DNA from: Arthrobacter sp. SX1312
GTDB lineage: Bacteria > Actinomycetota > Actinomycetes > Actinomycetales > Micrococcaceae
Assembly (NCBI RefSeq): GCF_002929295.1
Contig: NZ_PJIM01000002.1
Span: 206,191-270,190, forward strand
Length of the DNA: 64,000 nucleotides
Direction: 5' to 3'
The position numbers and the translations under genes are program-made. The notes beneath the pieces are model-generated. The model saw only the letters and a list, made by a program, of their open reading frames with translations. It made no database searches and was not told the origin of the DNA. Below are positions 36,127 to 44,811 of the stretch, piece after piece. Every line of letters starts with the position of its first letter. Within the stretch, counting starts at the first letter, position 1.

Positions 36127-36585
36127 TCACTCGATCTGTCGCTGGAGCTGGGTGGAGCCCGTCGCAGGGGCACGCTCCGCGGTTCTCGGTTCGGCCGGAG
36201 GCGGGAGGTGGACGTCGAGGATCTCGACATTCACCTCGACGACCTCGAGGCCGACGAGCTCCGTCAGGGCCTCGTACACGGCCGCGCGGACGGCGTCGGC
36301 GAGCGCGTTCAGCGCGAACCCGTAGGAGGCGACGAGGCTGATGTCCACGGCGAGCTGGGTCTGACCGACTTCGACCTTGACGCCGTGGGAGAGGTCGTTG
36401 GCACCGACGGCGTCGCGGATGGCACCCAGGGCGCGCCCGCTGCCGGGGCCCAGCGCGTGGACGCCCGGGACGGCCCGGGCCGCGATGGCGGCGATCTTCA
36501 CCGCCGCGGCGTCACCGATCACGGTCCTTCCGTCCGCCGCATTCCGGGGAACGGGCAGCTGCCGGCCCGTGGGTTGGTCGATCAT
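36127..36585 (-). CDS. Asp23/Gls24-family envelope stress protein
   Basis: This 152-residue protein has the alkaline-shock Asp23 domain: IGDAAAVKIAAIAARAVPGV near residue 25, then VEVGQTQLAVDISLVASYGF and YEALTELVGLEVVEVNVEIL. It heads a five-gene coupled operon with a DUF2273 membrane anchor and two larger membrane proteins. In Firmicutes Asp23 coats the inner membrane face in stationary phase or alkaline stress. A similar structural role is likely here, by inference. ATG 36585 has an AAAGGGG-like site close upstream. Confidence 0.93.
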   Translation of the reverse strand: MIDQPTGRQLPVPRNAADGRTVIGDAAAVKIAAIAARAVPGVHALGPGSGRALGAIRDAVGANDLSHGVKVEVGQTQLAVDISLVASYGFALNALADAVRAAVYEALTELVGLEVVEVNVEILDVHLPPPAEPRTAERAPATGSTQLQRQIE

Positions 36586-36654
36586 CGGATAACGCCCCTT
36601 TCGCTTGTGCCCAAGCGTAAGCCACGGCCCGTCCGGCCTGCCGCGGGCGCCGTG

Positions 36655-37125
36655 TCAGGACTCCGTGCAGTGCCGCCCGAGCCAGTCCTGGACCGGGACC
36701 ATGGCGTGCCGGAACGCCTCCTCGTCGAAGGTGCCCGATCCCTCGGGTGGTGCTTCGACGGAGAGCGCGAGTGTGGTGAAGTCGTCGTGCAGGTCTTCCG
36801 GCACCTTCTCACGGAGGTCGAGGATCTGCTGCTGCAGGGCCAGCAACTCGTCGGGGTCCGAGCCGGAGAGCAGTGTCAGGGGCGCGAGCATGGCGGTGGT
36901 CATGCCGCCGGCGACGATGACACAGTGGTCGGAGGTCTCGGGGGCCGCCGTCGGGCTCTCCGCCCCGGCCATGCTGTCCGGTGATGGCGCCGCCGTGCTG
37001 GGCTGCGGGGACGGGCTGGCCGGCATCGTCAGCATCGTCTCGGCGGGCGCCGAGTCCCCCTGCCCGCATCCGGCCAGGGAGAGCGCGAGGATGCACAACC
37101 CTGTAGCGGAAGGCAGGAGTCTCAC
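36655..37125 (-). CDS. Small exported lipoprotein
   Basis: I recognise no family. From GTG 37125 (GAAAGGG upstream) the product has 156 residues. It has a short lipoprotein signal, lipobox ALSLAGC, then a Ser/Pro/Ala-rich linker and a compact domain with two cysteines (SDHCVIVAGGMTTAMLAPL and DWLGRHC) that could form a disulphide. The helix DELLALQQQILDLREKVPED suggests a coiled segment. It lies downstream of the tRNA terminator and 69 bases before the Asp23 operon. Confidence 0.78.
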   Translation of the reverse strand: MRLLPSATGLCILALSLAGCGQGDSAPAETMLTMPASPSPQPSTAAPSPDSMAGAESPTAAPETSDHCVIVAGGMTTAMLAPLTLLSGSDPDELLALQQQILDLREKVPEDLHDDFTTLALSVEAPPEGSGTFDEEAFRHAMVPVQDWLGRHCTES

Positions 37126-37316
37126 TGGTGCCCTTTCGTCTCGGTGCGGTGCCGGGGGTCCAACGCGCGGTGACCGTGGAACTATCCCGGGAAGTTCCCC
37201 GCGGCGACCTGGTACGGCGAGGACGACAGCACGCTGCGGACCCTGCACGACGGGCGCGGCCCCGCTGCAATGCTACGGGCGGAACCCCGGGGTTGGCTGG
37301 GAGGAGGGCAGACGAG

Positions 37317-37350
37317 AAAACCCCGCGTTCCGTGGGGAACTGCGGGGTTT
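37317..37350 (-). terminator. Rho-independent terminator of the tRNA operon
   Basis: AAACCCCGC (37318-37326) pairs with GCGGGGTTT (37342-37350), with an inner GTTCC/GGAAC pairing. Read on the minus strand the stem ends in TTTT, a true intrinsic terminator. It follows tRNA-Phe by 6 bases. Confidence 0.88.
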
Positions 37351-37356
37351 CAGCGG

Positions 37357-37429
37357 TGGCTCCGACCGGCGTCGATCCGGTGACCTTTCGATTTTCAGTC
37401 GAACGCTCTACCAACTGAGCTACAGAGCC
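37357..37429 (-). tRNA. tRNA-Phe (GAA)
   Basis: A 73-base cloverleaf can be drawn: acceptor GGCTCTG with CGGAGCC (one G-T pair), D-arm GCTC/GAGC, anticodon stem TTCGA/TCGAA with loop CTGAAAA (anticodon GAA), and T-stem ACCGG/CCGGT. The discriminator is A. The CCA end is not encoded. It is the last tRNA of a three-gene minus-strand operon. Confidence 0.97.
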
Positions 37430-37500
37430 TTGCAACCATCTTGCGGATGATCACCGTATCCAGCCCGGCCGGCTTCCCCGGGGGGATCCGGCCGCCTGAG

Positions 37501-37574
37501 CGACCCTGACGGGACTTGAACCCGCGACCTCCGCCGTGACAGGGCGGCGCGCTAACCAACTGCGCTACAGGGCC
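37501..37574 (-). tRNA. tRNA-Asp (GTC)
   Basis: A 74-base cloverleaf: acceptor GGCCCTG with CAGGGTC (one G-T pair), D-arm GCGC/GCGC, anticodon loop CTGTCAC (anticodon GTC), T-loop TTCAAGT, and G discriminator as expected for tRNA-Asp. CCA is not encoded. It lies 71 bases upstream of tRNA-Phe. Confidence 0.97.
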
Positions 37575-37662
37575 TTGCTAACTTCACTTGCTGTTTTTGC
37601 AAGAGTTCCAGCCTACCAGCACTTTTCGCTCCGGTTGACCGCCCGTGAGGGCGCCTCGTGCG

Positions 37663-37735
<73 letters not shown>

Positions 37736-37815
37736 CAGAACCACAGTCCGGGCTCCTGCGACCTTCCGGAGGACGAGCATTTCCGGCGGATCATTCCCTG
37801 TCGTGGACCTATAGA

Positions 37816-37844
37816 ACTATAGAGGCACATCGCCGTTTACACAA
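37816..37844 (-). promoter_or_regulatory. Strong sigma-A-type promoter of the tRNA operon
   Basis: On the minus strand TTGTGT (37839-37844) and TATAGT (37816-37821) are 17 bases apart, a near-consensus housekeeping promoter. It lies about 80 bases upstream of tRNA-Glu and is unusually AT-rich for the window. Confidence 0.78.
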
Positions 37845-37881
37845 AATCACCGTCCACGGCCGGAGTGGATACGATCGGGGC

Positions 37882-38253
37882 GTGCCGTTCGAGATCTCGC
37901 GTGAGGAATTCGAGGACGCCGTCGACGACGCGATCGACCGCATCCCCGACGATCTCGCGCGCGCCATGACCAACGTGGCGATCTTCGTGGTGGAGGAGTA
38001 CGAGCCACCCCCGGGCGAAGCCGCGGACACGGAACTGCTCGGCCTGTACGAGGGCACGCCCCTCACCGAACGGGATTCCTGGTGGGACGCGGGGTCGCTG
38101 CCCGATCGCATCAGCATCTTCCGGGGACCCCTCATGCGCCTGTGCGACTCCCGCGAGGAGCTCGTCGAGGAGATCCTGGTGACCGTGGTCCACGAAATCG
38201 CACACCACTTCGGCATCGACGACGAGCGGCTCCACCAGCTCGGGTGGGGCTGA
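37882..38253 (+). CDS. Zincin-like metallopeptidase family protein
   Basis: This 123-residue cytoplasmic protein from GTG 37882 shows the zinc-protease motif HEIAHHFGIDDERLHQLGWG at its end, with an HExxH core and a downstream acidic ligand. Its length and the opening (PFEISREEFEDAVDDAIDRI) match the small metallopeptidase family (formerly DUF1025, minimal zincins). The substrate and true protease activity are unproven. It stands alone between the tRNA operon promoter and a convergent UspA gene. Confidence 0.92.
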   Translation: MPFEISREEFEDAVDDAIDRIPDDLARAMTNVAIFVVEEYEPPPGEAADTELLGLYEGTPLTERDSWWDAGSLPDRISIFRGPLMRLCDSREELVEEILVTVVHEIAHHFGIDDERLHQLGWG

Positions 38254-38276
38254 CGCGGCCCGCGGTGACGGGCCGG

Positions 38277-39293
38277 TCAGCCGGCCTGGGGAACCATCGG
38301 GCCGAACGAACTCCGGTCCTCGAGCCGCGGGTCCGCCCGGTCGGGGACGATCAGCACCGGTCCGCGGGCGTGGTGCAGGACGCCCTGGCTCGTCGATCCC
38401 AGGAGCATGCCGGCGAACCCCCCGCGCCCGCGCGTCCCCACGACCAGCAGCTCCGACGTGGCCGAGGCCTCGATGAGCACCTCGGCGGGCGGTCCGTCCA
38501 CGAGGTCCACCGTGATGTCGACGTCGGGGTAGTGGCTCTGCAGCCAGTCGCGGCCGGCGGCCAGCTGGACCGCGAGGTCCGCGTGCAGCGCCTTCCGGTC
38601 CACCGGCGCCGGAACCCAGGCGAGCGAGCCGTTGAACGGCGCCACGGAACAGATGACACGCAGGGGCAATCCTCTGGAGCGGGCTTCCTCGGCTGCGGCG
38701 AGCGAGGCCGTGCGGGCCTGCTCCGACCCGTCGACACCGACCACCACGACGGGCTCCACGGGCGCGTCCCTGTCCCTGTCCTTCCCCTGCTTCCTGCCGA
38801 GCTCCGGGTGGCCGAGCCGGACACCGGTGCAGACGGGGATGACCGCCGTCGGGCACTTGGCATGGGCGGGCAGGGCGCTGCTCACGGAGCCGAGCAGCCG
38901 GCCGACGAACCCGCCCCGACCACGCGATCCCACCACCATCAGCTCGGCTTCCTCGGAGAGATCGAGGAGCACCCCGGCGGCGTCGCCCGTCTCGATCCGC
39001 GGATGGATCTCCAGCGCCATGCCCTCCAGACGGGACACGGCCTCGTCGAGGACGGCCTGTGCGCTCTCCCGGATGACCTCGTCGTCCACGGTGGCGTAGC
39101 CGGCGTCCATGCTCGACGCCGCGAAGACCGGCACCGTGTAGGCGGTCACCACGTAGAGCGGAGCGCTGCGGCGCCCGGCCTCACGCGCGGCCCACAGCAG
39201 CGCGCAGATGCTCTGGTCGGAACCGTCCACGCCGACGACTATCCCGTGCTGAACCAGCCCCTGCGGCAAGCCCTCGGTGTTCTCGCTGCTCAC
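38277..39293 (-). CDS. Tandem universal stress protein (two UspA domains)
   Basis: This 338-residue protein consists of two UspA domains of about 140-150 residues. Each begins with a nucleotide-site strand (GIVVGVDGSDQSICALLWAA and VVVVGVDGSEQARTASLAAA) and ends with the ATP-binding pattern (MVVGSRGRGGFVGRLLGSVS and LVVGTRGRGGFAGMLLGSTS). Two-domain, ATP-binding UspA proteins are typical of actinobacteria and act in dormancy, hypoxia or stress signalling. The start ATG 39293 is chosen because the first domain follows directly. Confidence 0.95.
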   Translation of the reverse strand: MSSENTEGLPQGLVQHGIVVGVDGSDQSICALLWAAREAGRRSAPLYVVTAYTVPVFAASSMDAGYATVDDEVIRESAQAVLDEAVSRLEGMALEIHPRIETGDAAGVLLDLSEEAELMVVGSRGRGGFVGRLLGSVSSALPAHAKCPTAVIPVCTGVRLGHPELGRKQGKDRDRDAPVEPVVVVGVDGSEQARTASLAAAEEARSRGLPLRVICSVAPFNGSLAWVPAPVDRKALHADLAVQLAAGRDWLQSHYPDVDITVDLVDGPPAEVLIEASATSELLVVGTRGRGGFAGMLLGSTSQGVLHHARGPVLIVPDRADPRLEDRSSFGPMVPQAG

Positions 39294-39484
39294 GGCAGGC
39301 CTCCCTCGGTGGTACCCCGGACCGCCGAAAGCGGCCGGTCCACCATTTGTAGCGCACCGGGGATGATCGGTCTATCCACGGTCCCAAATGTTATATAGGC
39401 TGCAGGAACCCGTCGCGGGGCCCTGCCTGGCAGGTGGAGAACCCCGCACGCAGTGCTCCTGGTCGACCGTTCGCACCCAGGAGT

Positions 39485-39518
39485 CCGTACGGCCCGGAAG
39501 AGGCGCCGGGCCGTACGG
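39485..39518. promoter_or_regulatory. Perfect 13-bp hairpin in the leader of the 39547 gene
   Basis: CCGTACGGCCCGG (39485-39497) pairs exactly with 39506-39518 across an 8-base loop. The hairpin lies 28 bases before the GTG start and 16 bases before its GGAGGT ribosome-binding site. There is no plus-strand gene upstream that it could terminate, so it is probably a structure in the 5' leader. Alternatively it belongs to an unseen short RNA. Confidence 0.6.
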
Positions 39519-39546
39519 AATTCATGCTTCGTGTGGAGGTAACCCG

Positions 39547-40197
39547 GTGGATTCCTTGCCGCTTGATCCCGTCCGTTCTGCGTCTGCGTCTGCGCCCGCC
39601 GCGGCCGAGCAGACGAGCACCGTGGTCATCGGCTCCGGGCTGTCGGGCCTCGCCGTCGCCAGCGAGCTCAGCCGCCGCGGCATCGACGCGATCGTCGTCG
39701 AGAGCGTCGAGTGCTTCGACTCCGGGCCCCTGCGCACCGTCATGACGGACTCCGTCTCCCTCTCGGAACGCACCGAACTGATGCGGCTCCTGCGCGGCTA
39801 CGCGACCGCCCACCAGATCGACGTCCGCCAGACCACCGTGGCCGAACAGCTCTGCATCATCGGCCACCCCCAACTCATCAAGGCTCCGGTGGAGCGCAAG
39901 AAGTGGGCGGTCCAGACGGCGGACGGGGTGCTCCTCGCCGACCACGTGGTCCTCACGAAGTTCCCGCAGAACGAGCTGCGCAGGTTCCTCCGCTCGATGG
40001 ACATCGCGATCGGCCGCGACGTCAAGGACACCCTGCGCGCGATCGGGCTCTACCTCGTGGGCGTCGGCGAACTCCTGACGCCCACCACGCGCGAGATCAT
40101 CCGCCAGGCGAAGCTGGTCAGCGACGCCATCGTGGAGCAGGGGCCCTCCGCCCTGAACCGCATCGTGCCACCCCGCGCGGCGATCTCGCCCCTGTAG
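39547..40197 (+). CDS. Short FAD/NAD(P)-binding Rossmann protein
   Basis: From GTG 39547, with an excellent GGAGGT site 6 bases upstream, the product has 216 residues. A dinucleotide-binding fold is plain at residues 22-50: TSTVVIGSGLSGLAVASELS, ending in IDAIVVES. The rest does not resemble any oxidoreductase catalytic domain that I know. It includes RTELMRLLRGYATAHQID, a strand-like DGVLLADHVVLTKFPQNELR and a helical tail. It looks like the N-terminal half of a TrxB-type flavoprotein adapted to another use. The function is unknown. Confidence 0.82.
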   Translation: MDSLPLDPVRSASASAPAAAEQTSTVVIGSGLSGLAVASELSRRGIDAIVVESVECFDSGPLRTVMTDSVSLSERTELMRLLRGYATAHQIDVRQTTVAEQLCIIGHPQLIKAPVERKKWAVQTADGVLLADHVVLTKFPQNELRRFLRSMDIAIGRDVKDTLRAIGLYLVGVGELLTPTTREIIRQAKLVSDAIVEQGPSALNRIVPPRAAISPL

Positions 40198-40243
40198 GCG
40201 GGGTGCTGCGGGCGCCTGTCCATCCGCGCCTACGTGCCGGCGC

Positions 40244-40867
40244 CTACCTGCCGGCGCCGAGCCGCTTCCGTGCCGTGACCGCGAGCACGACGGCGATGGC
40301 CACGAGTGCCGCGATCATGAGGACGATGCTCCAGGGGAAGTCGCCGACGCCGGCCTGCTGGGTCTCCTCCGCCTGATCGTCCTGGACGTCCATGGGACCG
40401 GGCGTGCTCGCGGTGTCCGGCGCCGTCGTCCCGCCCTCCTGCGTGGTGAAGGCGAAGGAACCCTCGATCGGGTGGGAGTCGGCGCTGACCACACGCCAGT
40501 TGACGGTATACTCGCCCGCGGGAGCGCCCGGGCGCAGGGGCTGGGTGGCCGAGCGGTCGACGATCGCCGCGGGGCCGTCCGCCCAGTCCGCCCCGGATGC
40601 GTCCAGGACCTGGATCTGCGCTCCGATCCCGGACGGGACGCTGGAGAAGCTCAGTTCCAGGCTCGGCGGCAGCACGTCCACCACGGCGCCCTCTGCAGGA
40701 TTGCTCCCGGTCAGCTCGTCGTGGGCGGTCGCGGCCCCACCGGCGCCCAGGAGGACCGCGAACGCGAGCAGGACGGCGGGGAGGAGCGCCGCGAGGACCC
40801 GGTCGGCACGACGGCGGCGCGGGCGGTCGAATGTCGCGGACCGGGAGGGCAGGAGGAAGGCATCCAT
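40244..40867 (-). CDS. copC: CopC-domain copper-binding exported protein
   Basis: This 207-residue protein has a basic N-terminus, a signal peptide ending about GGAATA, and a CopC domain starting HDELTGSNPAEGAVVDVLPP. Histidines usable for copper are that first His and the DSHPIEG motif (SADSHPIEGSFAF). A C-terminal membrane helix (FPWSIVLMIAALVAIAVVLA) with a basic stop-transfer tail anchors it outside the membrane. CopC proteins carry copper for resistance or cuproenzyme supply. The usual partner CopD is not adjacent. Confidence 0.9.
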   Translation of the reverse strand: MDAFLLPSRSATFDRPRRRRADRVLAALLPAVLLAFAVLLGAGGAATAHDELTGSNPAEGAVVDVLPPSLELSFSSVPSGIGAQIQVLDASGADWADGPAAIVDRSATQPLRPGAPAGEYTVNWRVVSADSHPIEGSFAFTTQEGGTTAPDTASTPGPMDVQDDQAEETQQAGVGDFPWSIVLMIAALVAIAVVLAVTARKRLGAGR

Positions 40868-41000
40868 GCTCCCACCCTACGTGGCGTCCCTGATGGGCTG
40901 CTGGGACACCGGGCTCCCGCCGAGGTCCGTCACGAACGGGGCCACAGCGGACCACCGGGATAGAATTTCCCCGACCCGCCCCTTCCCCCTAGGACCTCCC

Positions 41001-42452
41001 ATGCTCAAAACCGGTTCCGCGCTGGATCGCTACTTCCACATCACCCAGCGGGGGTCGTCCGTCTCCCGCGAGATCCGGGGCGGACTCGCCACCTTCTTCG
41101 CCATGAGCTACATCGTGGTGCTCAACCCGCTCATCCTTGCCGGCGCCGATTCCTCGGGCACCGAGCTCGGGTTCGAACGCGTCGCCGCGGTGACCGCGCT
41201 CGTGGCCGGCATCCTGACCATCGTCATGGGCGCCTGGGCCAAGTACCCCTTCGCCCTCGCCACCGGACTCGGCGTCAACGCGTTCGTGGCGATCACCGTC
41301 GCGACGAACCCCGGCCTGACCTGGCCGGACATCATGGGCCTGGTCATGCTCGCGGGCCTCACCATGCTGGTGCTGGTCCTGACCGGGTTCCGTACGGCCG
41401 TCTTCAACGCCGTCCCCGAGAGCCTGAAGACCGCGATCGTGGTGGGCATCGGCCTGTTCATCGCGCTGATCGGCCTGGTCAATGCGGGCTTCGTGCGCCG
41501 CATCCCCGACGTCGCCAACACCACCGTGCCCGTGGGCCTCGGCTTCGGCGGCGTCCTCATCGGGTGGCCCACCCTGGTGTTCGTCTTCGGCCTGATCCTG
41601 ACGATCGCCCTGGTGGTCCGCAGGGTGCGCGGGGCGATCCTCATCGGCGTACTCGCCGCGACGGTGCTCGCCGTCGTCCTCGAGGCCGTCTTCGATATCG
41701 GTGCCAGCTTCACGCCGGGCGAGGAGCCGAACCCGGCAGGGTGGTCGCTCGTGGTCCCGGAGCTCCCGTCCGGCTCGTGGGTCGGCGTCCCCGACCTCAG
41801 CCTCATCGGCAACGTGAGCTTCTTCGGGGCCTTCGGGCATCTCGGCGGGACCGCGGCGGTGCTGCTGACCTTCACGATCCTGCTGAGCATCTTCTTCGAC
41901 GCCATGGGCACCATGGTGGGCCTCGCGAACGAGGCGAAGCTCGTCGACGCCAAGGGCAACATCCCCGGCGTGAACCGCGTCCTCGTGATCGACGCCCTCG
42001 GAGCCGTGGCAGGCGGCGCGGGATCCGTCTCGTCCAACCAGATCTACGTCGAGTCCGGGGCGGGCATCGGCGAGGGAGCCCGGACGGGCCTCGCCAACGT
42101 GGTGACGGGCATGCTGTTCCTCCTGGCGATGTTCTTCACACCGCTCATCAGCCTGGTGCCGTTCGAGGCCGTAGCTCCGGCCCTCGTGGTGGTGGGCTTC
42201 ATGATGGTGGCGCAGGTGGGGCGCATCGACTTCGACGACTGGGGCATCGCCATCCCGGCGTTCCTCACCTTCACCCTCATGCCGTTCACCTACTCGATCG
42301 CGAACGGCCTCGGCGCGGGCTTCATCGCCTTCGTCCTGATCCGCGCCATCCAGGGCCGCGGCCGCGAGGTGCACCCGCTGATGTGGGCCGTGGCCGCCGC
42401 ATTCGTGGTGTTCTTCGGCATCGGGCCGATCGAGGAGATCCTCGGCGTCTGA
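41001..42452 (+). CDS. NCS2 purine permease (AzgA-like)
   Basis: This 483-residue proton-coupled importer, probably for guanine or hypoxanthine, starts at ATG 41001 with AGGACC just upstream. It opens with the AzgA-type YFHITQRGSSVSREIRGGLA and TFFAMSYIVVLNPLILAGAD. It has 12-14 hydrophobic segments and the conserved DAMGTMVGLANEAKLVDAKG and SSNQIYVESGAGIGEGARTG. The substrate is by family. It is convergent with the hydroxybutyrate dehydrogenase gene across a terminator. Confidence 0.93.
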   Translation: MLKTGSALDRYFHITQRGSSVSREIRGGLATFFAMSYIVVLNPLILAGADSSGTELGFERVAAVTALVAGILTIVMGAWAKYPFALATGLGVNAFVAITVATNPGLTWPDIMGLVMLAGLTMLVLVLTGFRTAVFNAVPESLKTAIVVGIGLFIALIGLVNAGFVRRIPDVANTTVPVGLGFGGVLIGWPTLVFVFGLILTIALVVRRVRGAILIGVLAATVLAVVLEAVFDIGASFTPGEEPNPAGWSLVVPELPSGSWVGVPDLSLIGNVSFFGAFGHLGGTAAVLLTFTILLSIFFDAMGTMVGLANEAKLVDAKGNIPGVNRVLVIDALGAVAGGAGSVSSNQIYVESGAGIGEGARTGLANVVTGMLFLLAMFFTPLISLVPFEAVAPALVVVGFMMVAQVGRIDFDDWGIAIPAFLTFTLMPFTYSIANGLGAGFIAFVLIRAIQGRGREVHPLMWAVAAAFVVFFGIGPIEEILGV

Positions 42453-42464
42453 TCCGGCGGCCGA

Positions 42465-42490
42465 CGACGGCGGTCCGGGGACCGCCGTCG
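42465..42490. terminator. Bidirectional terminator hairpin
   Basis: CGACGGCGGT (42465-42474) pairs exactly with 42481-42490 across a 6-base loop, between the convergent permease and dehydrogenase genes. Confidence 0.72.
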
Positions 42491-42508
42491 CCTCTCCGGC
42501 GTCCGGCA

Positions 42509-43294
42509 TCAGCGGGCGGACCAGCCGCCGTCCATGACGTAGGAGGAGCCGGTGACCATCCCGGCGTCGTCGCCCGCCAGCCATGCGACGAGCGAGGCGA
42601 CCTCCTCCGGTTCCACGAGCCGCTTGATGGCGGCCTCGGTGAGCATGATCTGTCCGAGGACCTCCTTCTCGCTGATCCCGTGCACGCGGGCCTGATCGGC
42701 CAGCTGGTGCTCCACCAGCGGCGTCCGGACGTAGCCCGGGTTGACGCAGTTGCTCGTGACGCCGTGGGCGCCGCCCTCGAGGGCCGTGACCTTGGAGAGA
42801 CCCTCGAGGCCGTGCTTGGCCGCGACGTAGGCGGCCTTGAACGGCGAGGCACGCAGCCCGTGGACCGACGAGATGTTGATGATCCGGCCGAAGCCCCGCG
42901 CGTACATGCCCGGGAGTGCGGCGCGGATGAGGAGGAACGGCGCCTCGACCATCAGCCGCTGGATGCGGCGGAAGTCCTCGGGGTCGAACTCCTCGAGGGG
43001 GCTGACGGTCTGGATCCCGGCGTTGTTCACGAGGATGTCCGTCTCGAGTGTCAGCGTCTCGAGCGCCCGCGTGTCGAGGAGGTCCACCGCCCACGCGTCG
43101 CCGCCGAGGTCGGCCGCCAGGTCTCCGGCGCCGGCTTCGTCCCGGTCCGCGACCACGACGTGCGCTCCGCGTCCGGCGAGCGCTCGGGCGCAGGCTGCTC
43201 CGATGCCGCTCGCACCGCCCGTGACCAGTGCCCGCCGGCCGGATAGGGGCCCGGCGGTCGGAGCGGTCACCGGTTGGGACGCCGTCGTGCTCAT
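42509..43294 (-). CDS. bdhA: 3-hydroxybutyrate dehydrogenase (SDR family)
   Basis: This 261-residue NAD-dependent short-chain dehydrogenase probably oxidises D-3-hydroxybutyrate to acetoacetate (EC 1.1.1.30). The cofactor loop GGASGIG lies near residue 26. NNAGIQTVSPLEEFDPEDF and the catalytic NISSVHGLRASPFKAAYVAA with Tyr and Lys are in place, and CVNPGYVRTPLVEHQL is the BdhA-type substrate segment. Its start overlaps the stop of the transporter gene by 4 bases, so import and oxidation are coupled. Confidence 0.92.
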   Translation of the reverse strand: MSTTASQPVTAPTAGPLSGRRALVTGGASGIGAACARALAGRGAHVVVADRDEAGAGDLAADLGGDAWAVDLLDTRALETLTLETDILVNNAGIQTVSPLEEFDPEDFRRIQRLMVEAPFLLIRAALPGMYARGFGRIINISSVHGLRASPFKAAYVAAKHGLEGLSKVTALEGGAHGVTSNCVNPGYVRTPLVEHQLADQARVHGISEKEVLGQIMLTEAAIKRLVEPEEVASLVAWLAGDDAGMVTGSSYVMDGGWSAR

Positions 43295-44697
43295 GGCTTG
43301 GCCTGTCCTGCGACCGGCTCGTCCAGTCCGTGGCGGCGCGCATCCTCGGCGTCGACCTCGCGCAGGGAGGCTCCGCGGGTCTCCTTCAGGGTCAGCACCG
43401 CGACGAGGGTGATCCCGCAGGCGATCACGAGATAGATGGCCACGGGCACCCAGCTGCTGTATTCCTGCAGGAGGGCCGTCGCGATGATCGGCGCGAGGGA
43501 TCCCGCGAGGATCGAGGTCACCTGATAGCCCAGGGAGACGCCGGAGTAGCGCATGCGCGTGGGGAACATCTCCGACATGATGGCCGGCTGGCCCGCGTAC
43601 ATGAGGGCGTGGAAGACGAGGCCGATGGTGACCGCCAGGATGATCAGGAAGGGGTTCAGGGTGTCGAACATCGGGAAGGCGAAGAACGCCCACGTGGCAC
43701 CGAGGACCACTCCGGCGAGATAGACCGGCTTGCGGCCGAAGGCGTCCGAGAGCCTGCCCACCTGCGGGATCACGAGGAAGTGGACGACGTGGGCGATCAG
43801 CAGGGCCAGGAGGAGCTGCGAGGTGTCGTACTGGTGCACGGTCTTGAGGTAGACGATCGTGAAGCTGACGATGATGTAGTAGAGGATGTTCTCGGCGAAC
43901 CGCAGGCCCATGGCCCCGAGGACCCCCTTGGGGTACCGCTTGACCACTTCGAAGACGCCGTAGCTGACAGCCTTCTCGGATTCGATCTTCTCGCGTGCCT
44001 CGAGGAAGATCGGCGCCTCGCTGACGTGGGTCCGGATGTAGTAGCCGATCACCACGATGATCGCGGAGGCCCAGAAGGCCACGCGCCAGCCCCAGCTGAG
44101 GAATTCGTCCTGCGGCAGGATCCAGCTCATGCCCAGCAGGACGAGCGTCGCCAGGAGGTTGCCCACCGGGACGGCCGCCTGCGGCCAGCTGGACCAGAAC
44201 CCGCGGGACCGGTTGGGGCTGTGCTCGGCGACGAGGAGCACGGCGCCGCCCCACTCCCCGCCGACGGCGAAGCCCTGGACGAAGCGCAGGACCACCAGCA
44301 GCGCCGGAGCCCAGTAGCCGATCGAGTTGAAGCCGGGGAGGCATCCCATGAGGAAGGTGGCGACGCCCACGAGGATGATCGTGATCTGGAGCGTGTGCTT
44401 CCGTCCGAGCTTGTCGCCGATCTGCCCGAAGACGATCCCGCCGAGCGGCCGGGCCACGAAGCCGACGGCGTACGTGAGGAAGGCCGCGATGATGCCGTCG
44501 AGTTCGGAACCTGCGTTGGGGAAGAACAACGTCCCGAAGACCAGGCTCGCCGCCGTGGCGTACAGGAAGAACTCGTACCACTCGACGATCGTCCCGACCA
44601 TGGCGGCTCCGACGATCCGCTTGAGGCCCGATGTCTCTTCCGGCGCGTCACCGCCCTTCCGGCTACCGGGGGTACTCGCCCGCTGATTGACGCTCAT
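43291..44697 (-). CDS. MFS transporter, metabolite:H+ symporter family
   Basis: This 468-residue transporter of the MHS subfamily (ProP/ShiA/KgtP-like) starts at ATG 44697 behind AAGGAG. It has twelve predicted helices. The MHS markers are GTIVEWYEFFLYATAASLVF, the loop motif FGQIGDKLGRKHTL, and FVQGFAVGGEWGGAVLLVAE. Given its coupling to bdhA, the substrate is probably hydroxybutyrate or another small carboxylate; this is inferred from context. The divergent LysR gene likely controls it. Confidence 0.92.
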   Translation of the reverse strand: MSVNQRASTPGSRKGGDAPEETSGLKRIVGAAMVGTIVEWYEFFLYATAASLVFGTLFFPNAGSELDGIIAAFLTYAVGFVARPLGGIVFGQIGDKLGRKHTLQITIILVGVATFLMGCLPGFNSIGYWAPALLVVLRFVQGFAVGGEWGGAVLLVAEHSPNRSRGFWSSWPQAAVPVGNLLATLVLLGMSWILPQDEFLSWGWRVAFWASAIIVVIGYYIRTHVSEAPIFLEAREKIESEKAVSYGVFEVVKRYPKGVLGAMGLRFAENILYYIIVSFTIVYLKTVHQYDTSQLLLALLIAHVVHFLVIPQVGRLSDAFGRKPVYLAGVVLGATWAFFAFPMFDTLNPFLIILAVTIGLVFHALMYAGQPAIMSEMFPTRMRYSGVSLGYQVTSILAGSLAPIIATALLQEYSSWVPVAIYLVIACGITLVAVLTLKETRGASLREVDAEDARRHGLDEPVAGQAKP

Positions 44698-44811
44698 GGG
44701 ATCTCCTTGGTCGACGCTGACAGGGGTGCCGGCCCGCAGGGGCCGCGGCTGGTTCTGTTCGAGTATCCCTGCGACCCTCCGGTCCGCCAATGACCAGATC
44801 GGCACCAGCGC

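Noticed and set aside
40198-40243. Repeated TGCCGGCGCC motif
   Set aside because: Two copies of a short GC-rich word in a 46-base gap may arise by chance at this base composition.
40989-43343. Very long minus-strand open frame across the NCS2 permease and bdhA
   Set aside because: It overlaps two well-supported genes in wrong frames. Its composition (runs of Asp, Glu, His, Arg) is typical of shadow frames.
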